Source of the DNA: an uncultured Pseudomonadota bacterium
Lineage (GTDB): Bacteria > Pseudomonadota > Gammaproteobacteria > Burkholderiales > SG8-39
Direction of reading: 5' to 3'
Assembly: GCA_903834835.1 (NCBI GenBank)
Contig: CAILKO010000008.1
Coordinates: 1 to 64,000, forward strand
DNA: 64,000 nt
Shown here piece after piece: positions 37,641 to 48,117 of this stretch; the first letter of the stretch is position 1; each line of letters opens with the position of its first letter. The notes beneath the pieces were generated by a model. The model worked only from the letters and a program-made list of their open reading frames with translations. It ran no database searches and was not told where the DNA came from. The position numbers and the translations under genes are program-made.

Positions 37641-38296
37641 GCCGCCCTGGCGAAACGATACTGGTGTTTTCGCGGATCCCGCATCCCGGACAGACCAAGA
37701 CGCGACTGATTCCGAAGCTCGGTGCATGGCGTGCTGCAAAACTGCATGAGCGCCTGCTCGTGCGGACACTCGCAATCGCAAGGATGTCCGGAGCAAGGGT
37801 CGAACTGCATTGGGCGGGTCGAGGCCGGGGTCATCTTCAGAAAATGAAGAAGCTCCTTGCTGGGCATGGCGTGCGAGTCGTTCCGCAACTTGGTGATGAT
37901 CTTGGACTGCGGATGCTGCATGCGATTCGCCTCGGTCTGCGCCGGGGAGGGCGGGTCATACTCGTGGGGAGCGACATACCCGCGCTCAGCCGCCGGGATT
38001 TTGGGGCGGCGCTCGGCGCATTGCGTGCGGGGTACCATTGCGCAATATCGCCGACCGAAGATGGGGGCTATGCCTTGCTCGCGCTGCGGCGAGTCGTTCC
38101 GGAACTGTTTCACGGGTTCCGCTGGAGCCAGCCCGATGTCTATGCGTGCACTTCAACCGTGCTGGACAGCCTTCAGTTGCGTTGGAAGGCGTTATCCGTT
38201 CTTTGGGACGTCGACACGCCGACGGATGCAAGGCGGGCCCTGGATGTCAGATCGCGCCGCTTTTTCTCAGTAGTTCGGCGATCTGCTGCGCGATGA
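37637..38296 (+). CDS. TIGR04282-type transferase (rSAM/selenodomain-associated transferase 1)
   Basis: ILVFSRIPHPGQTKTRLIPKLGAWRAAKLHERLL...VILVGSDIPALSRRDFGAAL...ISPTEDGGYALLAL; ATGA overlap with the preceding gene. Confidence 0.88.
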   Translation: MSRPGETILVFSRIPHPGQTKTRLIPKLGAWRAAKLHERLLVRTLAIARMSGARVELHWAGRGRGHLQKMKKLLAGHGVRVVPQLGDDLGLRMLHAIRLGLRRGGRVILVGSDIPALSRRDFGAALGALRAGYHCAISPTEDGGYALLALRRVVPELFHGFRWSQPDVYACTSTVLDSLQLRWKALSVLWDVDTPTDARRALDVRSRRFFSVVRRSAAR

Positions 38297-38921
38297 TGCG
38301 GTAGCCACGCGCATTGGGGTGCACAAGGTCGGATTTCAGCGCGCGATCCTTTAATACAGATTCCAGCGTGGCGCCGTCATAGGGAATCCTGAATTCGGCC
38401 GCAATTTCGGAATAGAACCGGGGGGGTGAAATCCCGAATCCAGGTTCCGGCGTACCGATCAATACCACCTGAATTCCGCGGTCGCGAGCAAGCCGGATCA
38501 TCTTACGGACATTCGAGGCCACCCCGTCTTTCCCGAGTCTGCGGAGGAAATCGTTGCCACCCGTGCACAACAAAAGCAGCGCAGGAGTGTGCTCCTCCAG
38601 TGTGGCGGGGAGCCGGCCAAGGGCCTCTTCGCTGGTTTCGCCTGGAACGCCAGCCCGCACGACGCTTAGACCGGTCAACGCGGCCAGTTGGGCCGGATAG
38701 CTTTCTTCTTCGCTGGCGCCTGTCCCGTAGGTGAGGCTGTCGCCGAACGCGAGAATTTTCGCTCCGGCGGGCATGTGATCAAGCCGCGGGCTCTTGCTGC
38801 AGCCGGAAATGCCTGCCGAGACTGCGGCAAGAAAAACGACCAGGAAGGCACGTCGCACGCGCAGAGCCACACCATCCCTTTCACTCACGCCAGCGCTGTA
38901 AAAACTAGCCGCCTGACACAC
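38247..38921 (-). CDS. GDSL/SGNH arylesterase (TesA-like lipoprotein)
   Basis: GISGCSKSP lipobox-like signal; KILAFGDSLTYGTGASEEESYPAQL; GGNDFLRRL; HPNARGYRIIAQQIAELL. Confidence 0.88.
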   Translation of the reverse strand: MCQAASFYSAGVSERDGVALRVRRAFLVVFLAAVSAGISGCSKSPRLDHMPAGAKILAFGDSLTYGTGASEEESYPAQLAALTGLSVVRAGVPGETSEEALGRLPATLEEHTPALLLLCTGGNDFLRRLGKDGVASNVRKMIRLARDRGIQVVLIGTPEPGFGISPPRFYSEIAAEFRIPYDGATLESVLKDRALKSDLVHPNARGYRIIAQQIAELLRKSGAI

Positions 38922-38965
38922 TTGTAAGCCATGCTACACTTCGCTCGCCGGGGGGCAAGGCAGGG

Positions 38966-39466
38966 ATGACAATTGCCAGACCCCTGTCTTTACAGAGGAG
39001 GGCGCAAGCCATGCAAATCAAGAGTCCTATGGATTTCTGGTCGGGACTGATCTTCGTCATTTCCGGCCTGTTTATCGGTATCTACGGTTATCAGAACTAT
39101 CAGATGGGGTCTGCATTGCGCATGGGGCCCGCCTATTTCCCGGTCTGGCTGGGAGGGCTTACAGCCGCGCTCGGGGCGATCGTCTTTTTCCGGTCATTCA
39201 TCCTCAAAGGCGCGAAGGTCGGGAAGTTTCACCTTCGCCCGATGTTCTTCATCATCGGAGCCTGCGTGCTCTATGGCTACATCCTGAAGCCGGTTGGCCT
39301 CGTTCTGGCAACGGTGATCCTGACTGCCGTAAGCGCATTCGGCGGCCATGAGTTCAAGGCCAAGGAAGTTGCCATCCTCAGCGTCGTGATGGTGATTTTC
39401 TCGGTTGTCATTTTCGTCTGGGGCCTGAAGCTGCCGTTCCCGCTCTGGCCGGCGTTTGTTCAATAA
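38966..39466 (+). CDS. Tripartite tricarboxylate transporter TctB family protein
   Basis: SPMDFWSGLIFVISGLFIGIYGYQNYQMGSALRMGPAYFPVWLGGLTAALGAIVFF; MQIKSPM at 39011 is an alternative start. Confidence 0.88.
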   Translation: MTIARPLSLQRRAQAMQIKSPMDFWSGLIFVISGLFIGIYGYQNYQMGSALRMGPAYFPVWLGGLTAALGAIVFFRSFILKGAKVGKFHLRPMFFIIGACVLYGYILKPVGLVLATVILTAVSAFGGHEFKAKEVAILSVVMVIFSVVIFVWGLKLPFPLWPAFVQ

Positions 39467-39484
39467 GGGCGAGGAACCGAGATC

Positions 39485-40990
39485 ATGGAAATTTTCGCAA
39501 ACCTGTGGCTTGGCCTTCAGGTCGCCGTCAGCCCGCTCAATCTGATGTATTGCCTTATCGGTGTTCTGCTCGGTACGCTCGTCGGCGTCCTCCCAGGCAT
39601 CGGCCCTACGGCAACGATCGCGATGCTGTTGCCGATCACCTTCAACCTCAATCCGACGGCCGCGCTAATCATGCTCTCGGGCATCTATTACGGCGCCAGC
39701 TACGGCGGATCGACGACCGCCATTCTGGTCAACATCCCCGGGGAGATTTCGTCGGTTGTGACGACACTGGATGGCTACCAGATGGCAAGGCAGGGGCGGG
39801 CCGGCCCCGCGCTGGCGATATCTGCCATTGGATCCTTCATAGGCGGTTGCGTGGCGACACTGTTGATCGCATGGGCGGCCCCACCGCTCGCGGAAATTGC
39901 GCTCAAGTTCGGCCCCGCCGAGTACTTTTCGCTGATGGTATTCGGCCTGATCGGCGCGACGATTCTTGCGCACGGTTCGGTGATCAAGGCAATCGCGATG
40001 GTGCTGATGGGCCTGCTGTTCGGGATCGTCGGCACGGACGTCAACTCGGGTGTCCTCCGGTACACCTTCGGTGTGCCGGAACTATCAGACGGCATCGGTC
40101 TCGTACCGCTCTTCATGGGCATGTACGGGATATCCGAGATCATCAAGAATCTTGAAGACAAGGGCGAACGGGAAGTCTTCACAAAGGATGTGAAAAACCT
40201 GTTCCCGCGCTGGGCGGACTTCAAGGCTTCGATTGGCGCGATTCTGCGCGGTACTGCCATCGGATCCGCGCTGGGTCTTCTGCCGGGGGGGGGAGGGCTG
40301 ATTGCGTCCTTCACGTCCTATATGGTCGAGAAAAAGATGTCAAAGCATCCGGAGCAGTTCGGCAAGGGTGCAATTGCCGGTGTTGCAGGTCCGGAAACGG
40401 CCAACAATGCCGCAGCCCAGACGTCGTTTATTCCCATGCTCACCCTTGGCATACCCAGCAACATCGTGATGGCCCTGATGATCGGCGCCATGATGATCCA
40501 GGGGATCGCGCCGGGTCCGCAGGTCATGACGTCCAAGCCAGATCTTTTCTGGGGTCTGATCGTTTCGATGTGGGTCGGAAACCTGTTGCTGGTCGTGCTG
40601 AACCTGCCCCTGATCGGCATCTGGGTCAAGCTGCTCCAGATTCCTTATCGGCTGCTGTTCCCGGGCATACTGGTTTTCATGAGCATCGGCGTGTTCAGCC
40701 TTTCGAACAACGCTTTCGACATGCTCGTTCTCGGCATCTACGGGCTGTTCGGCATCGTCTGCATGAAGCTCCAGATGGAGATGGCGCCGCTTGCGCTCGG
40801 GGTCGTGCTTGGGCCCTTGATGGAGGAAAATCTGCGCCGGGCGATGTTGCTCTCGCGCGGAGATGCGACCGTGTTCTTTACGCGGCCGATATCCTCCGGC
40901 TTCATGATCGCGTCCATCGTTCTTCTTATCGTCCTGTCGCTGCCCTTCATCCGCAAGAAGCGCGAGCAGGTATTCGTCGAAGAAGAATAA
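39485..40990 (+). CDS. Tripartite tricarboxylate transporter permease TctA
   Basis: 501 aa; LGTLVGVLPGIGPTATIAMLLPITFNLNPTAALIMLSGIYYGASYGGSTTAILVNIPGE. Confidence 0.96.
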   Translation: MEIFANLWLGLQVAVSPLNLMYCLIGVLLGTLVGVLPGIGPTATIAMLLPITFNLNPTAALIMLSGIYYGASYGGSTTAILVNIPGEISSVVTTLDGYQMARQGRAGPALAISAIGSFIGGCVATLLIAWAAPPLAEIALKFGPAEYFSLMVFGLIGATILAHGSVIKAIAMVLMGLLFGIVGTDVNSGVLRYTFGVPELSDGIGLVPLFMGMYGISEIIKNLEDKGEREVFTKDVKNLFPRWADFKASIGAILRGTAIGSALGLLPGGGGLIASFTSYMVEKKMSKHPEQFGKGAIAGVAGPETANNAAAQTSFIPMLTLGIPSNIVMALMIGAMMIQGIAPGPQVMTSKPDLFWGLIVSMWVGNLLLVVLNLPLIGIWVKLLQIPYRLLFPGILVFMSIGVFSLSNNAFDMLVLGIYGLFGIVCMKLQMEMAPLALGVVLGPLMEENLRRAMLLSRGDATVFFTRPISSGFMIASIVLLIVLSLPFIRKKREQVFVEEE

Positions 40991-41026
40991 GGTCAGCGGC
41001 CGCGGGTTCAAGACCCGCGAAAGTGG

Positions 41027-41056
41027 AAAGGGGCGCCGCTTGGTGCCCCTTTTTTT
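41027..41056 (+). terminator. Intrinsic terminator after tctA
   Basis: AAAGGGGCGCC-GCTT-GGTGCCCCTTTTTTT. Confidence 0.85.
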
Positions 41057-41074
41057 GGATCGATCGAGGCAGGG

Positions 41075-41893
41075 TCAGTGCAACTGGATCTGGCCGGTGA
41101 CTCTGACAGTCACGCGCGAGTTGCCGGCTTCCGCGGAAACGCCGGGATTGGTCGCTGCCCTTTGAGCGAGCGCGAAAGCGACCGGACGTGGTGGCGGCGT
41201 GCCGCCCGAGGCTTCGATGTCCAGTTTGCGGATACGGTAACCCTTGGCCTGCAGCGATGAACTGACTAGTGCCGAGCGACGCTGGAAGGCGGCGAGGGCC
41301 TCGGCGATCAACTCGTCCTCTGCGGTGCGGCGGGCAGCGGCCGTCAGACCAAACGAGAGGCCGCGGATGGTCAGCACGGCCTGAAGACGCGTAAGCAGTT
41401 CAATGGCAGCGGATATGTCGACGCTTTCAAGCGTGAGGTCCTGACGTGCACGCCAGCCGTTAATGCGGGAGTCCGGACCGTAGATCGGGTAAATCTGGTA
41501 CGTCCCGGAACGGGCCGCCACTGCGGGCGCTCCCTTGGCGAGTGCGAGGGCCGCATTCATCCTTCGGTTCACCGTAGCGGCAAGGGTCGCCGGATCCGGT
41601 CCCTCGGCTTCGGCCGCGAAAACCGCTGAGATCTGATCGTTGGTCACGTCGCGCTCGGATTCCGCCTGAAGCGCGACGACGTTCGTGTCCTGGGAGCCTA
41701 CCGTCGTCAATGGGTCCTGAGCAAACGCCAAGCGGCTGTCGAATGCTGCGGCACTCAAGAGCACGGCGGGCAATGCGCATCGACGCAACACCGCCCAGCC
41801 GGCGCCAGGCCGGCGAAGGAGTTGGGTCCTGTGCACGAGAGACGTCCTACTTCCTACGCTCGTGCCGCCACTGGACGTCGCTTCGACCGCCAT
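41075..41893 (-). CDS. SIMPL domain-containing protein (DUF541)
   Basis: signal-like N-terminus; VVALQAESERDVTNDQISAVFAAEAEGPDPATLAATVNRRMNAALALAK...YQIYPIYGPDSRINGWRARQDLTLESVD. Confidence 0.88.
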   Translation of the reverse strand: MAVEATSSGGTSVGSRTSLVHRTQLLRRPGAGWAVLRRCALPAVLLSAAAFDSRLAFAQDPLTTVGSQDTNVVALQAESERDVTNDQISAVFAAEAEGPDPATLAATVNRRMNAALALAKGAPAVAARSGTYQIYPIYGPDSRINGWRARQDLTLESVDISAAIELLTRLQAVLTIRGLSFGLTAAARRTAEDELIAEALAAFQRRSALVSSSLQAKGYRIRKLDIEASGGTPPPRPVAFALAQRAATNPGVSAEAGNSRVTVRVTGQIQLH

Positions 41894-42398
41894 GCCGATT
41901 GAGAATTCGTCCGAGCACGAAAAGCAGGTCGGAAAGCCGATTCAGATATTGACGGCCATGGCTTCCAACCTTCTCGGTACGGCCGAGGTCGACGAGGCTG
42001 CGTTCTGCGCGTCTGCAGATTGCACGGGCAAGGTGAGCCGCCGCGGCAGCGCGGGTGCCCCCGGGCAGGATGAACTCCTTTAACGATGGCAGCGTCGCGT
42101 TCCAGCTTTCGACGTGTGCTTCCAGCGCAAGGAGTTGCTGTTCGGAGACCATGGAGTGGCCGGGGATGCTCGTTTCACCGCCTAGATCGAAGAGGTCGTG
42201 CTGAATATGCTCGAGTGCCGCCCGCCCCTCTGCAGGGATGTCCTCCGCGAGTATCAGGCCAATTGCGCTGTTCAGTTCGTCAATGTCACCCAGCGCGCGC
42301 ACGCGCGCGCTGTCCTTGGTGGTGCGCGACCCGTCGCCCAGACCGGTCTCTCCGCCGTCACCGGTGCGCGTCGTGATCTTCGATAGCCTGTGTCCCAT
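41847..42398 (-). CDS. Cob(I)yrinic acid a,c-diamide adenosyltransferase (PduO type)
   Basis: KITTRTGDGGETGLGDGSRTTKDSARVRALGDIDELNSAIGL...FILPGGTRAAAAAHLARAICRRAERSLVDL. Confidence 0.94.
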   Translation of the reverse strand: MGHRLSKITTRTGDGGETGLGDGSRTTKDSARVRALGDIDELNSAIGLILAEDIPAEGRAALEHIQHDLFDLGGETSIPGHSMVSEQQLLALEAHVESWNATLPSLKEFILPGGTRAAAAAHLARAICRRAERSLVDLGRTEKVGSHGRQYLNRLSDLLFVLGRILNRHGGRSDVQWRHERRK

Positions 42399-42407
42399 CG
42401 TTCCGGA

Positions 42408-43691
42408 TTATAGGCCGGCCCGGGACGGACCTGCGACGCTGTCGATCTGACCGTCTGCAAGGATCGTGGTCAGGCGCTCACCTTCCGCTATGGCTCCTGC
42501 ACGGGTAACGACGGAACCCGATTCGCCTAGCGTGATGCTGTATCCGCGCGCGAGCACTGCCCGCGGATCCAGTCCTGTGAGACCAGTCTGCGCCCGAACG
42601 ACGCGGCCGCCGACGTTTCGTATCAATCGATCGGTCCCTGAAGAAAGCCGCAGCGAGGCGCGTGACAGGCGGTATGCGAGCAAGTCAAGCGGACGGGAAG
42701 CCGACGCGGCGAGACGGGCGTACAGCTGTCCGAGCATGCTGGCCGATTGTCGCAGTCGCTCCGCAGGATGAATCAGACGACGAGAAAAACTATCGACTGA
42801 TTGCATTGCATAGTCCAGGCGGCGCCCCATTTCGCGCGCGAGACTCCACGCGAGTCTGCTCAGGCGCGCGCGGACCTCAGTCGCGTCCGGGACTGACAGC
42901 TCCGCTGCGGCTGTCGGCGTGGGTGCACGCAGATCGGCTGCGAAATCCGCAATCGTGAAATCGGTTTCGTGCCCGACACCGACGATCACCGGAATTCTCG
43001 AGGCGCGTATCGCACGCGCCACCTCGGCCTCGTTGAACTGCCAAAGATCCTCGATCGAGCCGCCGCCACGCACCAGCAGCAACACGTCGCACTCGTTACG
43101 GCGGCTTGCATTCGCCAGCGCGTCTGCGATCCGCTTTGCCGCGCCTTCGCCCTGCACGGGCGTCGGGTAAACGATGACGCGGACGGCCGGGTTGCGCCGC
43201 CGCAGACTCGTCAGGACATCGTGCAGCGCAGCGCCTGTGGGAGAAGTGAGCACCCCGACCGAGGCCGGGTGTTCGGGCAGGGGCCGCTTGAGGGTCGCGT
43301 CGAACATGCCTTCTCGCGCGAGGCTGTCCTTGAGGCGCAGGAAGCGCTCGTATAAGGGACCAAGTCCCGCGCGACGGACGGCCTCCACCTGCAGTTGGAA
43401 GCGTCCGCGCGGCTCGTAGAGCGTCGGCAGGGCGCGTACCTCAACGCGAACCCCATTTTTCAACTCGGAACCGGCTGCGGCAGCTCGGCTGCGATACAGG
43501 ATGCAGTCGACCTGTGCCTGCTCATCCTTCAGGGTGAAATAGCAGTGCCCGGAGGTCGCGCGGCTGAAGTTGGATATTTCACCGCTGACCCAGGATAGTG
43601 GCAGGCGGTTCTCGAGGACCAGGCGGGCCTCTCGGAGCAGCGCGGAGACTGTCAACACTGCTTGCCAGCGGCCTGCGGAAAGTTCATCCAT
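42408..43691 (-). CDS. xseA: Exodeoxyribonuclease VII large subunit
   Basis: LTVSALLREARLVLENRLPLSWVSGEISNFSRATSGHCYFTLKDEQAQVDCILYRSRA...LLLVRGGGSIEDLWQFNEAEVARAI; start set at MDELS. Confidence 0.95.
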   Translation of the reverse strand: MDELSAGRWQAVLTVSALLREARLVLENRLPLSWVSGEISNFSRATSGHCYFTLKDEQAQVDCILYRSRAAAAGSELKNGVRVEVRALPTLYEPRGRFQLQVEAVRRAGLGPLYERFLRLKDSLAREGMFDATLKRPLPEHPASVGVLTSPTGAALHDVLTSLRRRNPAVRVIVYPTPVQGEGAAKRIADALANASRRNECDVLLLVRGGGSIEDLWQFNEAEVARAIRASRIPVIVGVGHETDFTIADFAADLRAPTPTAAAELSVPDATEVRARLSRLAWSLAREMGRRLDYAMQSVDSFSRRLIHPAERLRQSASMLGQLYARLAASASRPLDLLAYRLSRASLRLSSGTDRLIRNVGGRVVRAQTGLTGLDPRAVLARGYSITLGESGSVVTRAGAIAEGERLTTILADGQIDSVAGPSRAGL

Positions 43692-43889
43692 ATCGGGCCC
43701 GCAATTTACACTAATCCACAACGATGCATGGTTTCCTGCAGCGCACGGTCTGGAGCGCGTGCGGATCCTGATTCTTTGACGTAATCATCTGTTCTACTTC
43801 GATAAATTACTGGTCAATTTTTGATCGGTACCGAATTACGATACGCGCCACGACTCATCGGACGTGCTGTTCAACGAAAATCCACAAAC

Positions 43890-43912
43890 TTATCCACAAC
43901 TTTTGTGGATAA
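43890..43912. promoter_or_regulatory. Inverted pair of perfect DnaA boxes
   Basis: TTATCCACA (43890-43898) and TGTGGATAA (43904-43912) forming TTATCCACAA-CTT-TTGTGGATAA; related TAATCCACA at 43712 and AAATCCACA at 43878. Confidence 0.65.
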
Positions 43913-44104
43913 CGCTGCTGGCGTCGCGTGACGCGCTGCGAAACGCATCAAAAAGAATACGCTGTAGCTATCTAGTGCAATTGCCGAAAGCGAAAGGAAA
44001 ACTTGCTGTGCGGCGGCGCATTGGATAAATTTCGCGCACACTAAACCACGCGGAACCGGTGCCCAGCGACGGTCCATCGCAGCACGGTTCCAGATAGAAG
44101 CGAG

Positions 44105-44740
44105 ATGTTTGCAATCATACAAGCGGCCGGCTGGCCGATCTGGCCACTTCTGCTCACCTCGGTAATCGCGGTCGCTTTGATCATCGAACGCGCCGTCACC
44201 TTGCGTGAATCCAAGGTTACGCCGAGCGGTCTCCTGGATCAGGCGGTGTCAGCCTATACATCGAACGGCCTGGACGAATCGATGCTCTCAAGGCTGGCGG
44301 CAGGCTCGCCGCTGGGGATCGTTTTGGCTGCGGGGCTGCGTAACCACAAAAGCTCGCGTTATGTCATGAAGGAGGCGATCGAGGAGGCTGGTCGCGCCGT
44401 TGCGCACGATCTCGAGTGCTTCCTGACTACCCTGGGTACGATCGCTACCGCGTCCCCGCTCCTCGGTCTGTTCGGAACGGTCGTCGGAATGATCGAGATC
44501 TTCGGGTCCCAGTCGCCTGGTGGAACGAATCCGCAGCAGCTTGCGCACGGAATTTCGATCGCCCTCTACAACACCGCTTTCGGGATTGCAATCTCTATAC
44601 CGTCGCTGATCTTCTACAGGCACTACAAGAACAAGGTGGACGGCTTTGTGGTCCAGATGGAGCAGGCTGCCGCCCGTCTCGTCGACACCGTGCATGGCGA
44701 GCGTGTCGAATTCCAGAATTCGCCGCGAGGCCAGGGCTAG
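44105..44740 (+). CDS. exbB: MotA/TolQ/ExbB proton channel family protein
   Basis: SVIAVALIIERAVTLRESKV...FLTTLGTIATASPLLGLFGTVVGMIEIFGSQ...GISIALYNTAFGIAISIPSLIFYRHY. Confidence 0.93.
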   Translation: MFAIIQAAGWPIWPLLLTSVIAVALIIERAVTLRESKVTPSGLLDQAVSAYTSNGLDESMLSRLAAGSPLGIVLAAGLRNHKSSRYVMKEAIEEAGRAVAHDLECFLTTLGTIATASPLLGLFGTVVGMIEIFGSQSPGGTNPQQLAHGISIALYNTAFGIAISIPSLIFYRHYKNKVDGFVVQMEQAAARLVDTVHGERVEFQNSPRGQG

Positions 44741-44741
44741 C

Positions 44742-45158
44742 GTGAACTTCCAGCGCGGCAAAGTGAAGGAGGCACCTGAGATCAATCTCGTGCCCCTGAT
44801 AGACGTCATGATGGTGATCCTCATCTTCCTGATGATCAGCACTACCTACTCCAAATACACGGAACTGCAGATCAACCTGCCGACTGCGGACGCGGACAAG
44901 CAACTGGAGCGCGCGAATGAGTTGAGCGTGTTGGTGAACGCACAGGGGCAGTACGTCGTGAACCGCGCACCGACGGACGCATCGAGCGTCGAGAACCTTG
45001 CCGCGAGCCTGCGCCAGGCCGCGGCCTCGATGAAGGATCCGATTGTCGTAATCAGCGCGGACGCAACCGCAACCCATCAGTCGGTCGTCAAGGTGATGGA
45101 GGCAGCGCGCATGGCGGGGCTGAGTCAGATTACGTTCACGACCCAGGCCGCACACTGA
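44742..45158 (+). CDS. exbD: Biopolymer transporter ExbD
   Basis: APEINLVPLIDVMMVILIFLMISTTYSKYTELQINLPTADAD; GTG start at 44742 inferred. Confidence 0.93.
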   Translation: MNFQRGKVKEAPEINLVPLIDVMMVILIFLMISTTYSKYTELQINLPTADADKQLERANELSVLVNAQGQYVVNRAPTDASSVENLAASLRQAAASMKDPIVVISADATATHQSVVKVMEAARMAGLSQITFTTQAAH

Positions 45159-45176
45159 CGGTGCACCGGCTCCCGG

Positions 45177-46298
45177 TTGCCGTGTTCACGCGGCCTCGCG
45201 CAGTACGGTAAACCCGGCACCGGGACCCAGATCATTACGCCGCGTCACTGGTACCAGCGTACGATCGCGAGCCGCGTTCTTCTCCCGATCGCTTTTCTGT
45301 TCGGACTGGTTGTCCGGGCGCGTCGGCTCGCGTATCGCATGGGTCTACTCCCGAGCGCGTCCGCGGGCATTCCGGTTGTGATCATCGGAAATCTCGTCGT
45401 GGGGGGAAGCGGCAAGACGCCTCTCGCCCTGCATGTTTCCGAGTGTCTCAGGAGCGCTGGATGGTCGCCGGCGATACTGCTGCGCGGTTACGGTGGGAGT
45501 GCGTCGCGTCCCCTGGCTGTTACGCATGCCAGCGATCCTGCCGTTGCAGGAGACGAGGCCGTTTTGCTGGCCGGGCGCAGCCGCTCACCGGTGTGGGTGG
45601 GAGCAGACCGCGTCCAGGCTGTGCGCGCGCTGCGTGCGGCACATCCGGACGTTGACGTGCTGGTGATGGATGACGGTCTGCAACACTACAGACTGCGTCG
45701 TGACCTGGAGATCGTCGTCGTGGATGGACGCGAATTCGGCAATGGCTGGATGTTCCCGGCAGGGCCGCTGCGTGAGCCTGTTTCGCGTCTCAACAGCGTC
45801 GACGCGGTTGTTTCGCATGGGTCACGGATGGACGGTTACGCAATGCGGCTCGATTGCCATGAGGCGGTCCGTCTCGGCAATGCGCTTGAGCGACGTTCGC
45901 TTGCGGGTTTTTCAGGGCATCCCGTGCACGCCGTTGCGGGAATCGGCGATCCGGAGCGCTTTTTCGGCCAACTGCGCGCCGGCGGGATGCTGGTCAAGCC
46001 GCATCCGTTCCCTGACCATCACCCGTTCTCGCAGCAGGATATCGATTTCGGCGACGGCGTGCCGCTGCTGATGACGGAAAAGGACGCTGTAAAATTGCGG
46101 GCCTATGCTTCGCCGGAGCGCGACTGGTGGGTGGTTCCGGTGACGGCGGACGTTGACCCGGCATTCGACGCGTGGCTGCTCGCGACATTAAGGGACATGC
46201 GCGACAGGCTGCCGCTTGGTGCATTGACCGGTTCTGATGTGACGAGCATCGGGCGCGCCGCCTCTGAGCCGGAACAGGAACACGGACGGAAACGATGA
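45177..46298 (+). CDS. lpxK: Tetraacyldisaccharide 4'-kinase
   Basis: [43 protein letters not shown]...[24 protein letters not shown]...[11 protein letters not shown]; start uncertain. Confidence 0.93.
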   Translation: MPCSRGLAQYGKPGTGTQIITPRHWYQRTIASRVLLPIAFLFGLVVRARRLAYRMGLLPSASAGIPVVIIGNLVVGGSGKTPLALHVSECLRSAGWSPAILLRGYGGSASRPLAVTHASDPAVAGDEAVLLAGRSRSPVWVGADRVQAVRALRAAHPDVDVLVMDDGLQHYRLRRDLEIVVVDGREFGNGWMFPAGPLREPVSRLNSVDAVVSHGSRMDGYAMRLDCHEAVRLGNALERRSLAGFSGHPVHAVAGIGDPERFFGQLRAGGMLVKPHPFPDHHPFSQQDIDFGDGVPLLMTEKDAVKLRAYASPERDWWVVPVTADVDPAFDAWLLATLRDMRDRLPLGALTGSDVTSIGRAASEPEQEHGRKR

Positions 46299-46489
46299 GA
46301 TCAGGCGTCGACCCCAAGCTGCTCGAAATACTCGTCTGTCCGCTATGCAAGGGGCCGCTCGTGTACCGCAAGGATGTCGGCGAATTGATCTGCAAGCCGG
46401 ACCGCCTCGGTTATCCGGTCAAGGACGGTATTCCGATCATGCTCGAGGAGGATGCGCGCAAACTCTCGCCCGAAGAAGAAGTCGCCTGA
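46295..46489 (+). CDS. Trm112 family protein
   Basis: 64 aa: [47 protein letters not shown]. Confidence 0.93.
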   Translation: MRSGVDPKLLEILVCPLCKGPLVYRKDVGELICKPDRLGYPVKDGIPIMLEEDARKLSPEEEVA

Positions 46490-46514
46490 AATTCTGTTGA
46501 GGACGATCCCACAC

Positions 46515-47312
46515 GTGCCGGGGCAACTCGACTTCGAAGTAGTGATTCCGGCGAGATTCGCCTCCAGCCGCTTTCCCGGCAAACCGCTTGCCGATCTGGG
46601 GGGGGTGCCGATGGTGGTGCATGCATGTCATCGGGCACATGAAAGTGGCGCGCGCAGCGTGCATGTGGCGACCGATGACGCGCGCATCGCGGAGGCTGTT
46701 CGGGCGCACGGCCATCGGGTCGTAATGACGCGCGACGATCATCCTTCGGGTACGGATCGCATTGCGGAGGCCGCGGCTGTGCTCGGCTTTCCGGACCACG
46801 CGATCATCGTCAACGTGCAGGGTGACGAGCCGATGATTCCGCCCGCACTCATCGCTCAGGTCGCAGCCGCACTGGCGGAGAACGAGGCGGCGAGCATGTC
46901 GACGGCCTGCCATCCGATCGCCGATATTGACACGATGTTCAATCCGAACGTCGTAAAGGTGGTGCTGAACGCTGCGCGAGAGGCGCTTTACTTCAGCAGA
47001 GCGCCAATTCCATGGGCGAGGGATGCATGGGCACTCACGCCGAGGCAGATGCATGGGGCGGTCGCTGGATTGCGGCACATAGGGATCTATGGCTATCGCG
47101 CCTCCTTTCTGCGGCGCTATGCCGAGCTAGCGCCGGCGGCTGTGGAGCAGGCCGAGTCGCTTGAGCAATTGCGCGTTCTCTGGCACGGGTTCCGCATCGC
47201 CGTGACCACCTGGGACCACGAATCTCCACCGGGTGTCGACACCCCCCAGGACCTCGAAGCAGTGCGTACAATGCTCCACGGATCCGCGGCCAGGCCTCAC
47301 GGCGCCGCCTGA
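46515..47312 (+). CDS. kdsB: 3-deoxy-manno-octulosonate cytidylyltransferase
   Basis: [40 protein letters not shown]...[12 protein letters not shown]...[34 protein letters not shown] start inferred. Confidence 0.95.
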   Translation: MPGQLDFEVVIPARFASSRFPGKPLADLGGVPMVVHACHRAHESGARSVHVATDDARIAEAVRAHGHRVVMTRDDHPSGTDRIAEAAAVLGFPDHAIIVNVQGDEPMIPPALIAQVAAALAENEAASMSTACHPIADIDTMFNPNVVKVVLNAAREALYFSRAPIPWARDAWALTPRQMHGAVAGLRHIGIYGYRASFLRRYAELAPAAVEQAESLEQLRVLWHGFRIAVTTWDHESPPGVDTPQDLEAVRTMLHGSAARPHGAA

Positions 47313-48011
<699 letters not shown>

Positions 48012-48117
48012 CCGGGGACATGTCCGTAGCGGGCGGCAGACGGCCGCGGGCCGCCTCGCACCATCGGGACTGCTTACCGGGATGCGGTCTGCGGTAACCG
48101 TTTCGAACGAGGAAAAA

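Noticed and set aside
41001-41019. tRNA T-arm-like CGCGGGTTCAAGACCCGCG
   Set aside because: No acceptor, D or anticodon arms around it; follows tctA and precedes a clear terminator, so most likely a 3' UTR hairpin.
43890-43912. Calling the DnaA-box pair the chromosomal origin oriC
   Set aside because: Too few boxes identified by eye, and no dnaA/dnaN/gyrB/parAB context; reported only as a DnaA-box region.
43871-44122. 83-aa minus ORF in the xseA-exbB gap
   Set aside because: Runs across the DnaA boxes with no family resemblance or clear ribosome-binding site.
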